Positions 11,128-23,094 are shown, counted from the stretch's first letter. The stretch is 64,000 bases of DNA from Megascapheus bottae (GCA_024803745.1 JANJXV010000013.1:13567001-13631000), one strand, 5' to 3'. Notes: a model not told the origin generated them from the sequence alone. Made by a program: numbers and translations.

Positions 11128-11240
11128 TCCCTTGAAACAGTATCTCATTATATACCTCAAGCTAGTCTCAAACACTATCCTTCTACTTCAGCCTCCTGAG
11201 TGCTGGGATTAAGGTGTGTACCACCATGCCCAATGTGTTT
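11128..11240 (-). mobile_element. B1 monomer
   Basis: gaaacagtatctcattatat... cagcctcctgagtgctggg is a reverse B1. Confidence 0.8.
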
Positions 11241-11437
11241 TCCTTTCCCGAGAAAGGACTGTTGTCCACCCTGGAACTTTAGCTTCTCACTCAGATTCTC
11301 TATTAGTCTCATGCTCAACTTGTTAGTATTCATTCATTAAGAGAGGACATATAGCTTCTTTATTAATATAGATAAGTGAATAGTAGACATATGTTTTGGA
11401 CTTTGAAATAAGTTAAAACAAAGCACAACATATTTCT

Positions 11438-11760
11438 AGGTGCCAGTGGCTAATGCCTGTAATCCTAGCTACTCAGGAGGCTTGAGGATCATGGTTCAAA
11501 GCCAGCCTGGGCAGGAAAGTACCTGAGACTCATCTTTAATTAACTACTGGAAAACTGGAAGTGGCCCTGTGGCTCAAAGTGGTAGAGCACTAGCCTTGAG
11601 CTAAAAATTTTAGGGACAGTGCCCAGGCCCCAAGTCAAGCTCCACCACCACCACCACCACCACCACCATCAACACAAAAGGTAGTGCGATCCTGTAATCC
11701 TAATTCAGGGACAACGCCCTAGCCCTGAGTTCAAGCTCCATAAATGGAAAATAAACAAAC
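11438..11760 (+). mobile_element. B1-Geo SINE with (CCA)n tail and an extra Geo fragment
   Basis: Complete B1-Geo to 11640, then a pure CCA run (11641-11668). A second partial Geo 3' segment (11690-11760) repeats cagggacaacgccctagccctgag. Confidence 0.75.
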
Positions 11761-12299
11761 AAACAAAAACCCCATAATATATTAAGCCATAAACAGGAGA
11801 ACTTTATGCTGACTGTGACAAGTTCCTTTCTGTTTCTCATCTGGAATTGTGAGTGGAGGATATTAGTTGTGATACAGCTGTTTTCTCTACTTTCCTCCCC
11901 TTCATTTTTTTTAGGGATTCATTTGGAAGCTGGCATGTTGGGAGTATGAGAAGAAAGATAACTTATTTGCTGTTAATCAGGAACATTCCATTCTTTGGGA
12001 AGATTTTATACTGATGCATTTCCTGTTGATGTTTGCTGCTAGTAGTAGACAAGCACAGTTTACTTTCTTTTTAGTTTTATTATTTATTTTTTTCCTCGCT
12101 CTTTTAAGGCCTCTTACCAATTATGTTTCTGAATACTAGAACCTGTGCACTTTTTTTTGTTGTTGTTAGTGTTGTGTATTCTTATGTGCTGAATCAGAAA
12201 GGCTCTTTTCAGAGACTCAGAACATAAAGAACCTTTTTAGCAGATATCTTTAGGAGCTTATTATATAGTATGGAAAAGCTCTAGACTTTTAGAATTTGG

Positions 12300-12380
12300 T
12301 AGATATATTTGGTTATTTTGTAGATGAAGGTAGAAACTGAAGCACAGCTAGATAAAGTAGCTAATTTTGGTAAAGTCTCT
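12300..12380 (-). repeat. MIR-like remnant
   Basis: gaaactgaagcacagctagataaagtagc resembles the reverse MIR motif for a gaaactgaggca-type string. Confidence 0.4.
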
Positions 12381-12424
12381 AAGCTATTGTACTGTCTTTA
12401 TCTGTGTCTCTCAAGCTGTGTGTA

Positions 12425-12641
12425 TGTGTGTACTAGGGGCCTGAACTCAGGGCCTCGTGCTCAGCTTTTTCAATCATGGCTGGTACTCTGCCACTTGAGC
12501 CATACCAGCCTTGGCATTTTGCTAGTTTATTGAAGATAAAGAGTCTTGAGGATTTGTGTGCCTGGACTTGCTCTGAACCTCTATCCACAGACCTCAATTT
12601 TAGTAGCTAAAATTATAGGCACAAACCACTGCCCCTGGCTT
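12425..12641 (-). mobile_element. B1-Geo SINE, diverged
   Basis: Both halves present but with many substitutions. Confidence 0.75.
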
Positions 12642-12708
12642 CCCAAGCTTTTAAAAAGGCTTTATGTATCCTATTGTAAAGTAATTTGCTATCAAAATAT
12701 GCATTATT

Positions 12709-13150
12709 AGCTGAGTGCTGATGGCTTTTGCCTGTAATCCTAGCTACTTGTGAGGCTGAGATTGGTAGAATCATGGTTCAAGGCTAACCCGTGCAGAAGA
12801 GTTTGTGAGACCTAAGTTAACCCACAGCTGAGTGTGAAGGTACATGCCTCTCATATACTAAGCTGTGTGGGAGGCTGAGACTGGGAGAATTGAAGTTCCA
12901 GGTCAACCCGGGGAAGAAAAATCTTCAAAACTGTATTTCACCTAACAAAAGCTGGTTATTGTTGGTGTCACTGGTCATCCCAGCTAGGGCTGGAAGCCTG
13001 AAATAGATGAGTTGCAGTCCAGATGCATGCCCAGTCAGAAGATGAAATGCTATCTAAAAAAAAAACTTGTGCACAAAAAAAGGGTAGGGAGAGCTGGAGG
13101 CATAGAATGACTGGTGTGAGGTCCTGAGTTCAAATCCCAATACTGTCAAA
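12709..13150 (+). mobile_element. Composite of three B1-like monomers plus an ID/Geo-like tail
   Basis: Three successive B1-like units (about 12709-12830, 12831-12943, 12945-13060) in the same orientation, followed by a tail ending gagttcaaatcccaatactg. Each unit restarts with a gct-gg-tg...catgcc or catccc type box and an aggctgag or equivalent block. Confidence 0.55.
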
Positions 13151-13284
13151 GGGGAGAAAAAGATTCAGAAGAGTTTAACTTGGAAAGTGAACAGTTTATG
13201 TACCAGTTTTACCTTTTTAGAAAAAAATCATGCATGAGAGGATTGGATTACAAGAAATCTGACTATAAGTTTAAAAGCACTTTT

Positions 13285-13845
13285 GGCCGGCGAGGTGGCT
13301 CATGCCTTATAGCCCTAGCTACTCAGGAGGCTGAGATCTGAGGATCAAGGTTCAAAGCCAGTCTGGGTACTAAAGTCCATGAGACTCTTATCTCCAGTTA
13401 AACACCAGAAAACCAGAAATGGTGCCGTGGTGGGTGGTAACTATAAGGTCTGCCAAAAGGAAACTCCACGCAGTTCAGGAGAAGAGGGTTTATTGCGTGA
13501 AGAAAGAGCAGACTCCTGCCACCCAAGATGGAGTCAGGCGAGCAAGAGAGCTTAGGGTGGGAAGTGAGAAATTATATAGGGGGAGGGGTATAGACACAGT
13601 GGAAATGGATGTGATCTCAGAGGATGTGGAAATACCTCAGTGGGGACCTCCCACTGCCCTCAGGCATGCCAGTTGCCAGGGTTACAGGTACTAGACGGGA
13701 TTTCCAGGGTGCAGTGGGAGAGAGAGCCAAGGGAAGAAGTCATTTCTTCCAGTCGAACCTAACAGTAGCCTTGAGCTGAAGAGCTCAGGGACAGCACCCA
13801 GACACAGAGTCAAGCCCCACGAACGACCAAAACAAACAAAAAAAC
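13285..13845 (+). mobile_element. B1-Geo SINE split by an LTR insertion
   Basis: B1 half at 13285-13430 and Geo half resuming with gtagccttgagctgaagagctc at 13765. The two parts join into one ordinary B1-Geo once the 334-base insert is taken out. Confidence 0.88.
13431..13764 (-). mobile_element. Solo LTR-like insertion (ERV-derived)
   Basis: Unrelated 334-base sequence inside a SINE. Read on the minus strand it starts TG and ends CA. It has a TATA-like string (+ strand 13570-13578) followed about 80 bases later by a polyadenylation signal (AATAAA; + strand 13489-13494), then a short remainder. Flanking gtgg and gtag could be a 4-base TSD with one mismatch. No viral gene is present. A chance 91-codon frame on + crosses it. 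Confidence 0.7.
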
Positions 13846-14055
13846 ACTTTGACAAGTATAAATAAAAATTCTGTGATAAGATGATAACATCACTTTAAGT
13901 GACACTATCTTTTCTTAGTGGGATATGAAATTATATGATGTGTCATGGTAACTATAAGTTGCATATTAGTTAATGGATTCAGATCTTTTCTTTCATTCCC
14001 TAATCATTATTGCTTTCCTGTTAGTATTCTTCTAGATTAAAACTAAAAATTGAAC

Positions 14056-14282
14056 CAGGTGCTGGTGGCTCAAACCTATAATCCTAACTACTCAGGAAGC
14101 TGAGATCTGAGAATAATCATTGAAGCCAGCCTGGGCAGAAAAGCTCTTGAAACTCTGATCTCCAATAACTAACAAAAAGCTGGTGATAGTGTAGTTGTGG
14201 TTCAAGTAATAGAGTACCAACAGTGACTGAAAAATTTCAGTAGGAGTTTGAGGCATGGAGTTTAAGTCCTAGTACTGTTGCC
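14056..14282 (+). mobile_element. B1-Geo SINE, diverged
   Basis: caggtgctggtggctc... tcaggaagctgagatctgag, then a degraded Geo half. Confidence 0.8.
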
Positions 14283-14458
14283 CATACATAATATGTGTAC
14301 GTATACAAGCACACACCAAGTTACCTAAGAACTTATCTAAATCTTGAGAGAGAGATTTGTTTGTTTTGTGCTAGTGGAGATTGAACTCTGGGCCTCAAGT
14401 TTGCTATACAAACATCTACTAGAGAAGAAGTTTAAATGATTTTTAAAATTGAAGCTGT

Positions 14459-14655
14459 GGACGGGATTGGCCTAGTGATAGAATGCTTGTTTAGCATGCA
14501 TGAAGACCTGGGTTCAATTCTTCAATACCACATACATAGAAAAAGCCAGAAGTGGTGCTGTGGCTCAAGTGGTAGAGCTCTAGCCTTGAGAAAACCCAAG
14601 GACAGTGCTCAAGCCCTGAGTTCAAGCCCTAGGATTGGTAAAACAAAAAACAAAA
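14459..14655 (+). mobile_element. IDL-Geo SINE
   Basis: Complete direct copy, ID half then Geo half. It encodes the spurious MHEDLGSI-type frame common to this family. Confidence 0.9.
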
Positions 14656-15340
14656 ACTGAAGCTATAAGGGAAAAAGATCAGATAAAACCACACTTAGTG
14701 TTTCTTTGGAGAGAGGCAAAAAAATGATTAAAAAGATGTAAACTAGACCTATGACTCTATAGACATAATGTCTTATTACATATGTATGTATCTGTGATAT
14801 ACAAACCGTTAGCCTAATTTTGATTATGTTCTAAAAACTAAGTGCCAGTGATTGTATATAGAGATTCCCTTCTTGAATATTTGTTTGTTAAACATGTCAT
14901 TTGAAATATGATGTAAAAATCAATGCTAATAAATTCTTTAATTGAAAAAATATGTAAACATTGATAAAAGATAACATGGAATTTCATCTGTCTAAATGAA
15001 TTTAAAATTTAAATTTGTGCTTCCATATTACGGTCAGTTATAAGAGGGAAGAGATTCCGCAAAGGATGAAATACAGTATGAGAAAGTCTTTTTTAACGAA
15101 ATAGACTTTTTTTTGTTATGATCACTGCTTATTGAATTGAGTCAGTTTTAGTACCTTTTCCTATTGTTTATAAGCCATTGCTCATAAGTCCTTTTGTGAC
15201 CTTAAAATTTAAAGAGTTGTTTAGATTTTAAATAGGATAGTCATTGTAGTCTACTGCAAGTAAAATTATTTTTATGACTCACAGACTTGAATAGAGAATA
15301 TTCGCCTGGTTCAAACAGAATTAAACTAAAGCTAGTAAAG

Positions 15341-15436
15341 TTAATCGGATGTGATGGCACAAGCCCAGTAATTCCAGCACTTGGAGAGACAGAATAAGAT
15401 CCTGTTTCAGAAAGAACCCAAGCAAACAAAAACAAA
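15341..15436 (+). mobile_element. B1 monomer with internal deletion
   Basis: ggatgtgatggcacaagccc... gcacttggagagacagaataag; the middle of the usual unit is missing. Confidence 0.6.
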
Positions 15437-15559
15437 AGTTGAATACTTTCTGTTTGAACTTTTTCTTGACCTGGTCGGATTTTAGCCATACTCAGATATT
15501 TGAACAGGAGAAATAGTCAAGATGATTTGGTATTATAGGGTGGGATATACACTGGAATA

Positions 15560-15790
15560 AGCACTGCTTAGAAGCTTGCTTTCAGGGTACAAATCCTACT
15601 GCTTAGTCTTTTATTAAGTGCATGATTTTGGATACAAGTCATTTAAACTTCACTGAACTTCAGGTTTCTCATCTGTGAAATGATAATAATTATAGTACCT
15701 TATGGGGTTATTTTAATAATTAAACAAAGTAAAGCATATAAAATATCTCTTGCACAGTGTGTAGAATGTAATAGATGTTCTACAAATGCA
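15560..15790 (+). repeat. MIR element
   Basis: Good MIR layout: atgattttggatacaagtc, ttcactgaacttcagg, tctcatctgtgaaatgataa, ttatggggttatttt and agatgttctacaaatg in order. Confidence 0.7.
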
Positions 15791-16019
15791 CATGGACTAT
15801 AATTTTAAGTAATTGAGAACATCATTTCAGAAATTATGGTCTGTGACTTATCCTCCAAAGAGTTAACCTGAGGTTGAGATCTGTAATTGGTTGACGATAA
15901 ACTTTTCCTGTGATGCAGAAGCATGTCTTTCCCCTAAGCCAATGGTCCAGGTGTCTTGTTTCATCTTTCTTTGATTGGTAGTGATGCTTTTCATCATTGC
16001 TGATGGCTTTTGCAGCTCT

Positions 16020-16285
16020 AGTCATTATATATATATATATATATTTGTTTCTGTTGTTGTTTTGTTTTTGTTTGTTAGTACTGGGCATGAACTCTGGGCC
16101 TGCATGCTGTCCCTCAGCTCTCCAGCTCAAGGCTACCACTACACCCCTTGAGCCACAGTACCAATCCAGTTTTCTGGTGGTTAATTGGAGATAAGAGTCT
16201 CATAGACTTTCTTGCCTGGGCTGGCTTTGAGCCTCGATCCTCAGATCTCAACCTCTGAGTAGCTAGTATTATAAGTGTGAGCCAC
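16020..16285 (-). mobile_element. B1-Geo SINE with (TA)n at its head
   Basis: (TA)n at 16025-16044 and a T/G-rich run precede a full Geo-B1 reverse copy. Confidence 0.85.
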
Positions 16286-16289
16286 AGAA

Positions 16290-17879
16290 GATCATTTGAG
16301 GGAGAAGAAGAGGAAAGAAGGAAATTTTCTCTTATATGGTATAGCTGTTACCTCTTTCTTCTTTCTTTCTACTAGGGAAGATGATTTTTTTTTGTGCCAG
16401 TCTTTCTTAATAGACTTAACTTGATAGTCTTACTCGTCAACTTTGCTTCTTATACCATTCATGCTTCATGCAAAGGAACATGAGAATGTGATTATCTTCT
16501 TATGTGATTATCTTCTTGGAAGTTGATCTTTGCTAGGAAATAAAGTTATGGTGGTAGCAATGTAACCTTTGCAATGTAACTGTTTTTGTCTTTTTTTTTT
16601 TTTTTTGCCTAATTTGTCACAGGAATCCATTTCCAATTTACCCCTGTTGATTCTCATAGTAGCATTAAAAATACACTAGGTTTTAAATATTAAGGACATT
16701 GATAAAATTTCAAATGTCCTAAGCTGATTATGAATCAGGGACTTCATATAAATAATTTGTATCCTCTTCTTCTTTTGAATTCAGTATCTTACAGTAAGAG
16801 TAGGGTTTTGTGTTTGCCATATGCAGATTGGCCAATAGGCCGGTAGCCTCTTAGGATACTCTTCAAAGAGAATGGTTTGAGTTAGAGATCTTGATGCATT
16901 TTTTTGTTGTTATTGTTCATCTGATAATTTGGAGAGGTGGTGGTTGAAAGGCCCTGCAAGCAATTTTATTTTATTGACCACCTTTGCGTCTCTGGTGAGA
17001 GCACCAGTGAAATGGCTGAATTGAAATCAGAAAAGGACAAGTGAGGGATACAGTTGTCCCTAGCTGATTCATTTTCTGAGGTTAATTTGGGCAATGCTCA
17101 GTCATTAACTGAGGCAATTTAGTCTTGAAGTATAAAGTGTGAAGCCTATTATATGAAGGGGCTGTAATGATAAATTGATAGTTTTCTTTGGAAATATGTG
17201 AAATAGATGTTAAATCCTACAGAAGCCATCCTGTGCTTAGTGTCAGTCTTCAGAATAGGAGTTATTTTATAAATTGTTTTATGACATTAATTTTTCCATG
17301 ACTAATTTAGGAACTAAATGTAGAAATTTGTATACCTTTCCTTTGTTCTACTGCTGCAGACTTTCTCTTGGTCAGGACTAGCTTACAGACTCATAACTGT
17401 TTTTTATTTTATTATAGCCTCAAAGCATTTCTTTGGCTTGCTTTAATTTAACATTCTATTTGATCTCCTTCTTGGCATTCATGTAGAATCTCTTGTCTTC
17501 CAGATGTTTTCTGATTTGTCCGCTTTGAAATCTACCAGCTAAAAAAGAAAATGTTATATTTGGTATTATGAAAAGTATTACAATGTCCATGAGCCCAAGG
17601 AAATTATTGGAATGTACATGTCTTCTGTGTTGTATTTTATTGGTATTTGTTTTCTTCCTATTGGTGGCTAGAGGAAAGTGAAAGGAGCAGACTTTCATTA
17701 CATCTTTTTTGTATATTTAAAAATTTTAACTATGTGAATATTACCAATTAAATGATTCAGTGATATTTATTAATGTTTTATTATATATCTGCTAAATATT
17801 AATTTTTGCCATCATTTTTGCTTTTAACTAGTTTTATTGAAGTTATTTTCAGTATTAGTAAACTTTAAAATTTAGTTCT
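16290..17879. other. 1.6 kb of unique intron sequence
   Basis: No SINE, LINE or coding match recognised; ordinary AT-rich intron. It is one of the longest repeat-free blocks in the window. Confidence 0.6.
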
Positions 17880-18158
17880 GAAAGCTTGGCGCTGTGGCTC
17901 ACGCCTGTAATCCTAGCTTCTCAGGAGGTTGAGATCTGAGGATCTAGGGTCAAAGGCAGCCAGCACAAAAGGACCTGAGACTCATCTAATTAACCTCTAG
18001 AAAACGGAAAGTAGGGCTTCCCTCAAGGGTAGGGTGGTAGCCTTGAGCTGAAGAGCTCAGGGACAACGCCCAGGCCTAGAGGTAGGATGTTTGCCTTGAG
18101 CTGAAGAGCTCAGGGACAGCGCCCAGGCAGAGTTCAAACCCCATGACCCACAAAAAAA
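17880..18158 (+). mobile_element. B1-Geo SINE with tandem-duplicated Geo segment
   Basis: The stretch gccttgagctgaagagctc-aggga... occurs twice (about 18041 and 18093), so the element is B1-Geo-Geo. TSD aaattta(g/c)ttct at 17868-17879 and 18159-18170. Confidence 0.9.
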
Positions 18159-18450
18159 AAATTTACTTCTAATATGTATAAGTACTAATATTTTAATTGC
18201 ATACTTAAAAAATGATTAGTTTCCAGCTGGCTGTAACTCAGTCTAGGAAAAAAACTTCATGTACTACTATGTTCCCTTTTCTCCTTTTATTTTCAAACAA
18301 ACAAGTAGTTAGATTCATGTCTAACCTCAAGATTTTTAAAAATTCTTTTATACTGGAGGTCCAATCCAGGGCGTCATGCATGTTTGGCAAGTAGGCCGTG
18401 TTCCAGGATTGATGGACATATATACTGTTTTGTTATTGTTTTTGTTCTTC

Positions 18451-18697
18451 TTCTTTTTTTTGGGGGGGGGGGTGTTGGCCCTGAGGCTTGAACTCAAGGC
18501 CTGACCACTATTCCTGAGCTTCTTTTGTTCAAGGCTAGCACTCTACCACTTGAACCACAATTCCACTTCTGGAATTTTGATGGTTGATTGGAGATAAGAG
18601 TCTCACAGACTGTCCAGGCTGAATCATGATTGTCAGATCTCAGCCTCCTGCGTAGTAGTAGCTAGGATTACAGACATGAACCACAGGTGCTGGGCTG
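18451..18697 (-). mobile_element. B1-Geo SINE
   Basis: Full reverse copy with a G-run (18463-18472) just after its T-rich head. Confidence 0.85.
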
Positions 18698-18892
18698 GTT
18701 GTTTATTCTTGTGGCCCTAGTTGTTTTCATGGCTGTGTATGTATCTCTACAGGTCTGTTGTTCCAGACCTGAAAATAGCATGTACAGATCCAGTAAACAT
18801 TATATGAAATTCTTGGGACCAGAAGAGTTTTGGATTTTTTTTTTCTTCAGATTTTGGAGTATTTGCTAAATGAGGGGTGGGGGTGGAAGAAT

Positions 18893-18977
18893 GTGAATAC
18901 TGGGGATTGAATTCAGGGCCTTGTTCTTGCCACTTGCCAGGAATCTGCTCTACCAATTGGGCAACACTTCCAGAGTT
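18893..18977 (-). mobile_element. ID-type remnant
   Basis: tactggggattgaattcaggg... ctctaccaatt. Confidence 0.55.
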
Positions 18978-19056
18978 TGGGGATATTTGTATATGCATGA
19001 TGAGGTACCTTGGGAATATGATCTGAGTCTAAACAGGAAAATATTCATATTTCTTC

Positions 19057-19080
<24 letters not shown>

Positions 19081-19092
<12 letters not shown>

Positions 19093-19502
19093 GTCAGTCC
19101 CAGGGCTTGAGCTCAGGGTCCGGGCACTGTCCTTGGACATTTTTTTTGGGGGGGGTCATGGGGCTTGAACTTGGCCTGGGTGCTGTCCCCGAGCTCTTCA
19201 GCTCAAGGCTACTACCCTGCCCTTGAGCCAAGTCCCACTTCCCGTTTTCTAGAGGTTAATTAGAGATAAAAATCTCAGGTTCTTTTGTGCCTGGGCTGGC
19301 TTTGAACCTTGATCCTCAGATCTCAGCCTCCTGAGTAGCTAGGATTACAGGTGTGAGCCACGCGCTGGCTAACTTTTTTTTTTGTTCAAGGCTAGTTCTC
19401 TGCCACTTGAGCAACAGCACCACTTCTGGTGTTTTCTGTGTATGTGGTATCCAGGGCTTCATGCATGCTGGGCGAGCACTACCACTATGTACGCTCCCAG
19501 CC
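19081..19502 (-). mobile_element. IDL-Geo SINE interrupted by a B1-Geo SINE
   Basis: Outer IDL-Geo pieces at 19081-19139 and 19371-19502. The break falls in the Geo half between ccttggac and gttcaaggctag. Confidence 0.85.
19140..19370 (-). mobile_element. B1-Geo SINE nested in an IDL-Geo SINE
   Basis: Complete B1-Geo starting with a T/G-run and ending gtgtgagccacgcgctgg. It must be younger than the host copy. Confidence 0.88.
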
Positions 19503-20760
19503 CTTAATTCATATTTCATATATATTTCATATATATGATCTGAAGGTGATTTTATACAATATTTTTAGTGCCCTTGTGGTTTAGTGACTCGTCATATGAA
19601 GTCAGATGTACAATTCCCTATATGTGATGTTGTGTCAGTACTCAAAAGTTTTGGATCATGGAGTATTTTGTATTTTAGATCTTTTGGATATGGTTGCTTA
19701 ATATTATCATTATTCTGGTATCAAAACAGTATTATCACACTATGGCTCTAATGTAGTTTTGATATTAGAACAATAATAACATGTATTATATGGTAGGCAA
19801 AATGCTTTCATTGCTTAATTATCTTTTGGGGTTTTTCCATGGTTGGATTTTATGTGTTTGACTGTTTTGTTATGTTTTCTGCTAGTTATTTTTCCTTAGA
19901 CTACTTTTCAATTGGAATGTTTTCTTTTTAGGGAGAGTCCCACTAGAGCCAGACCCTAGTCTTTTTGCTATATAATAAACAGTTCAGTTCTAGAAGTATG
20001 AAGATCAATTGGGAAAGTTACCTCATCAGGTAAAAGCAAAACATTTTACTGACAGGGAATTACGCTGTTTTTACATGACAGGTTCTCTGGCTGAGCCCAT
20101 TGCTAAACTGCTTCTAAATAAATGTTTTCTGTTTGAATCTATGAAATCATATTGTATAAATTATAATTTCACAATTGGGTTCTCTAATGTCTTGCTTTAG
20201 ATTAGTAACATTTGTATCTATTTAGATTAGTAACATTTGTATCTGTTTAGAAGAAGCAAAGTAAAGATAATTCCTTGTGTGTTATTTAGTGTATCAGGTC
20301 TAACATGTACGAATTGTTTCTCACTAAAGCAATTGTGAGGCCAGGAGAGCAGAACTGGAATTACTCTTGATAGCCACCACTAACTGTGATATAGCCTGCA
20401 TTTAAGGTGCATTCTATGGCCAGTGGGCACGTGTGATTGTCAGGTCCTTGAGAGGTATTTAAAGGGTTTAATAACACAAAACATTTCTTTGTATTTTTGT
20501 CTTAGCATTTGCAATAGTGTTATTTACTAGGACTGTAGGCATCTTGTTTCAAGACCTTGCAAAAGTAAAGGATACAGAAGTGCTTTTAAAAAATTTAAAG
20601 GCTATTACAAGCCTTCTCTGGAGGAAGATTTGTTTGTTTCTTAAGACTGTTAGAATAGCATGTCAAGTTACTGTAATTTGCTAGATTTAATGAATATCTA
20701 AGATAAGTTTTCATAAGTATGAAGTGACAAGTGGTATTACAAGCTTTTTTCTTATTAAAT

Positions 20761-20813
20761 TTTTTTTTTTTTTGCCAGTCCTGGGCCTAAGCTCAGGGCC
20801 TGAGCCTTGTCCT
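20761..20813 (-). mobile_element. 5'-truncated IDL-Geo SINE
   Basis: Only the T-run and about 40 bases of Geo remain, yet a cttattaaattttt-type TSD flanks it on both sides, so it was truncated on insertion. Confidence 0.8.
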
Positions 20814-20995
20814 TATTAAATTTTTAAAAAAATTTTTCTTGAAGAGCATGTTTTTCTTTGTTTGGCAAAAATACTACTACCTATACTTCACATGTTGGTG
20901 TTATATAGCTACATTTAAATTTAATTTGAATTACATTTAAATTACATTTGAATTTGTATGTGCCAGCATACACCTTAATCCTTGAAGGTAGAAGG

Positions 20996-21043
20996 GTGTG
21001 TGTGTGTGTGTCTGTGTCTGTGTTGTCCGTCTGTCTGTGTGTG
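20996..21043. repeat. (TG)n/(TCTG)n microsatellite
   Basis: gtgtgtgt, then gtctgtctgtgtgt, abutting the B1 half of the next SINE, where the B1 5' end appears to be replaced. Confidence 0.85.
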
Positions 21044-21348
21044 TGGTCTTAGCTACTCAGGAGACTGAGATCTGAGGATCACAGTTTAAAGCCAGCGCAG
21101 GCTTGAATGTCTGAGACTCTTATCTCCGATTAACCACCAGAAAGCCAGAAGTGTCCCTGTGGCTCAAGTGATAGAGCATTAGTTTTGAGCACAAAGTGGC
21201 TCAGGGACAGCACTCAGGCCCTGAGTTCAAGCCCCCAGGACCAGGAAAAAAAAAAAGGAAAGAAATGGAGATGAGGTACTCAAATGGTACAGTACTAGCT
21301 TCAAACAAAAAACTGAGAGACAGCATCCAAAGCCTGAGGTCAAGCCCT
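21044..21348 (+). mobile_element. B1-Geo SINE plus following Geo-like fragment
   Basis: B1 half from ttagctactcagg, Geo half and A-run to 21260. A second degraded Geo-like piece lies at 21262-21348 (tggtacagtactagc... gaggtcaagccc). Confidence 0.75.
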
Positions 21349-21977
21349 CCCCTCACCAGTTCTGTTTGTATGTATCTTGTTCTTACCTACTTTAGGATTG
21401 TTACTTTTTGAGTGGGGAATTTTGTGTTTTTTTCCCCCATAGCACTTTTTAGTATATCAAGCTGGTAGCTCAGTGTAAATACTGTCTTCCAAATTTCTAA
21501 TAATTTTTTATAAGCAGGTTTGCATATATGAATTTTCAAAAATTCAGTTTCTTCTCAGCCAATCTGTGGAGCAGGGCTGCTGCCAGGACTGCTCAGTGCA
21601 TGTTCTCACTATCTGCCACACCAGCAACCCAGTTTCTGCCAGCGTGGCTTGTTTGTGTGATTCCTAATTTAGGTCTATCTCTTCTGCTTCTTCAAATTAT
21701 GAACCAAGGATGCTTTATCTGTGAGTCCATGTTCTCTGTTTTATTGTTCCAAGTGCTGACTTTTAAGTTTTATATTCCAGGAAATGACTGTGAAGGAATG
21801 AAGGAACATACTTGCATTAGAGTTTTGGATTCTTGTGACTTATCTTCCATTTCTAGGTTGTCACTTTTTCACTTATTTTCCATTTATGTGTCATTTACTT
21901 CTTCATTTCATAATGTTTACATTATGTTTATTCCTCTCTTTTTTTCTTTTCCTTTCTTACTTTCTTTTTCTTTCTTT

Positions 21978-22188
21978 CTTTTTTTTTTTTTTTTTTTTTT
22001 TGCTATTCCTGGCCAGGTCTGGGCACTGTCCTTGAGCTCTTTTTGCTCAAGGTTAGCACCTACCACTTGAGCCATAGTGCCATTTCCAGCTTTTTTTTTT
22101 TCTTTTTCTGTAGATGAGGAGTCGAATCCGGGATTTCTGGATTCCGGGTAGGCAAGCATTCTACCACTAAGCCACATTCCCAGCCCCT
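21978..22188 (-). mobile_element. IDL-Geo SINE, diverged
   Basis: T-run head and both halves, with an inserted T/CT run near 22091-22108. Confidence 0.85.
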
Positions 22189-22389
22189 TATGCTTATTCT
22201 TTATTGCCTTTGGGTGACTTCTGAGAGAAGAGAAAGACTCTGATTTTTCTCTGACATTATTTAAGACCAGAAGAGCTTGCAATTTATTTATTTTTTGTTA
22301 ATGATTTGTTTATTCAGTTAGTCAAAATGTTTAAATAATCTAAACTTTATAATTATTGACTGTGTGTGTCACACTTTCATAGACTTAAC

Positions 22390-22570
22390 ATAGATGTACT
22401 AGTATTTGCCATGTACCAAGTTTGTCCCAAGTATTTTACAAATACGTACTTAATCCTCCTAATAATCCTCTGAAATAGACTTTCTCTTTATTTTAATTAT
22501 TCTTTTAGAAAGTGGAAGCACATCTAGGAAAATAGACCCTAATTGATACGAAGTCAGAGCACTTTTCACT
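22390..22570 (-). repeat. MIR-like remnant
   Basis: caagtattttacaaatacg... taatcctcctaataatcc resembles the reverse MIR order. Confidence 0.5.
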
Positions 22571-22729
22571 CTTCCTTCTAAGACTGTAGCCTATATGGGT
22601 CTCGATACTTTCTCATTATACTTTATGCTCATGAATCTCTGGAAAGCAAGAGTTATGTCTCATTCATCTTTGTATAAGCATATCTTACTTTATCCTACTT
22701 TACAGACTTGAGGTTTTACAAATGAAAGT

Positions 22730-22808
22730 TCGGGCTGAGAGTAGTGCTGGTGCATGCCTGTTCTCCAAGCTACTTGGGAAGCTGTGGCAGGAGGATCTCT
22801 TGATTTAA
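22730..22808 (+). mobile_element. B1 fragment
   Basis: gctggtgcatgcctgttctcc... ggcaggaggatctcttga. Confidence 0.7.
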
Positions 22809-22822
22809 AAATATTTTTGAAG

Positions 22823-22963
22823 GGCCGGGAGTTTGGCCTAGTGGTTAAAGTGCTTACCTTGCATGCATGAAGACCTAGGTTCGATTCCTTGGTACCACAT
22901 ACATAGAAAAAAAAAAAAGCCGGAAGTGGTGTTCAAGCCCAGGACTGGAAAAAAAAAAAAGAA
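22823..22963 (+). mobile_element. IDL-Geo SINE with Geo half deleted
   Basis: Intact ID half, then gccggaagtggtg joined directly to ttcaagcccaggactgg; roughly 70 bases of Geo are missing. Confidence 0.9.
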
Positions 22964-22986
22964 GAAACATTAAAAAATATATATAG

Positions 22987-23094
22987 GGGCCGGGAGTTTG
23001 GCCTAGTGGTTAAAGTGCTTGCCTAGCATGCATGGAGACCCGGGTTTGATTCCTCGGTACCACATACATAGAAAAAAAAGCCGGAAGTGGTGCT
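22987..23094 (+). mobile_element. IDL-Geo SINE, left half only
   Basis: Near-consensus ID half with box A (tagtggttaaagtgc) and box B (ggtttgattcc). It stops at gtggtgct and runs into (TA)n. Confidence 0.88.

Noticed and set aside
13419..13694. 91-codon frame as a possible gene
   Set aside because: It crosses a SINE/LTR boundary and lies in the antisense of the LTR; no protein similarity recognised.
14436..14660. Recurring protein-like frame (MHEDLGSI, YHIHRKS, ALALRK) on several copies
   Set aside because: It occurs wherever an IDL-Geo SINE lies in the right orientation, so it reflects repeat sequence, not a gene family.
21528..22070. 180-codon frame on +
   Set aside because: Ends in a T-run and SINE, Phe/Ser-rich from T-rich DNA, no domain recognised.
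22987..23060. tRNA-like gene with A and B boxes
   Set aside because: This is the ID half of an IDL-Geo SINE: the same boxes recur in dozens of dispersed copies and the sequence lacks a proper acceptor stem.
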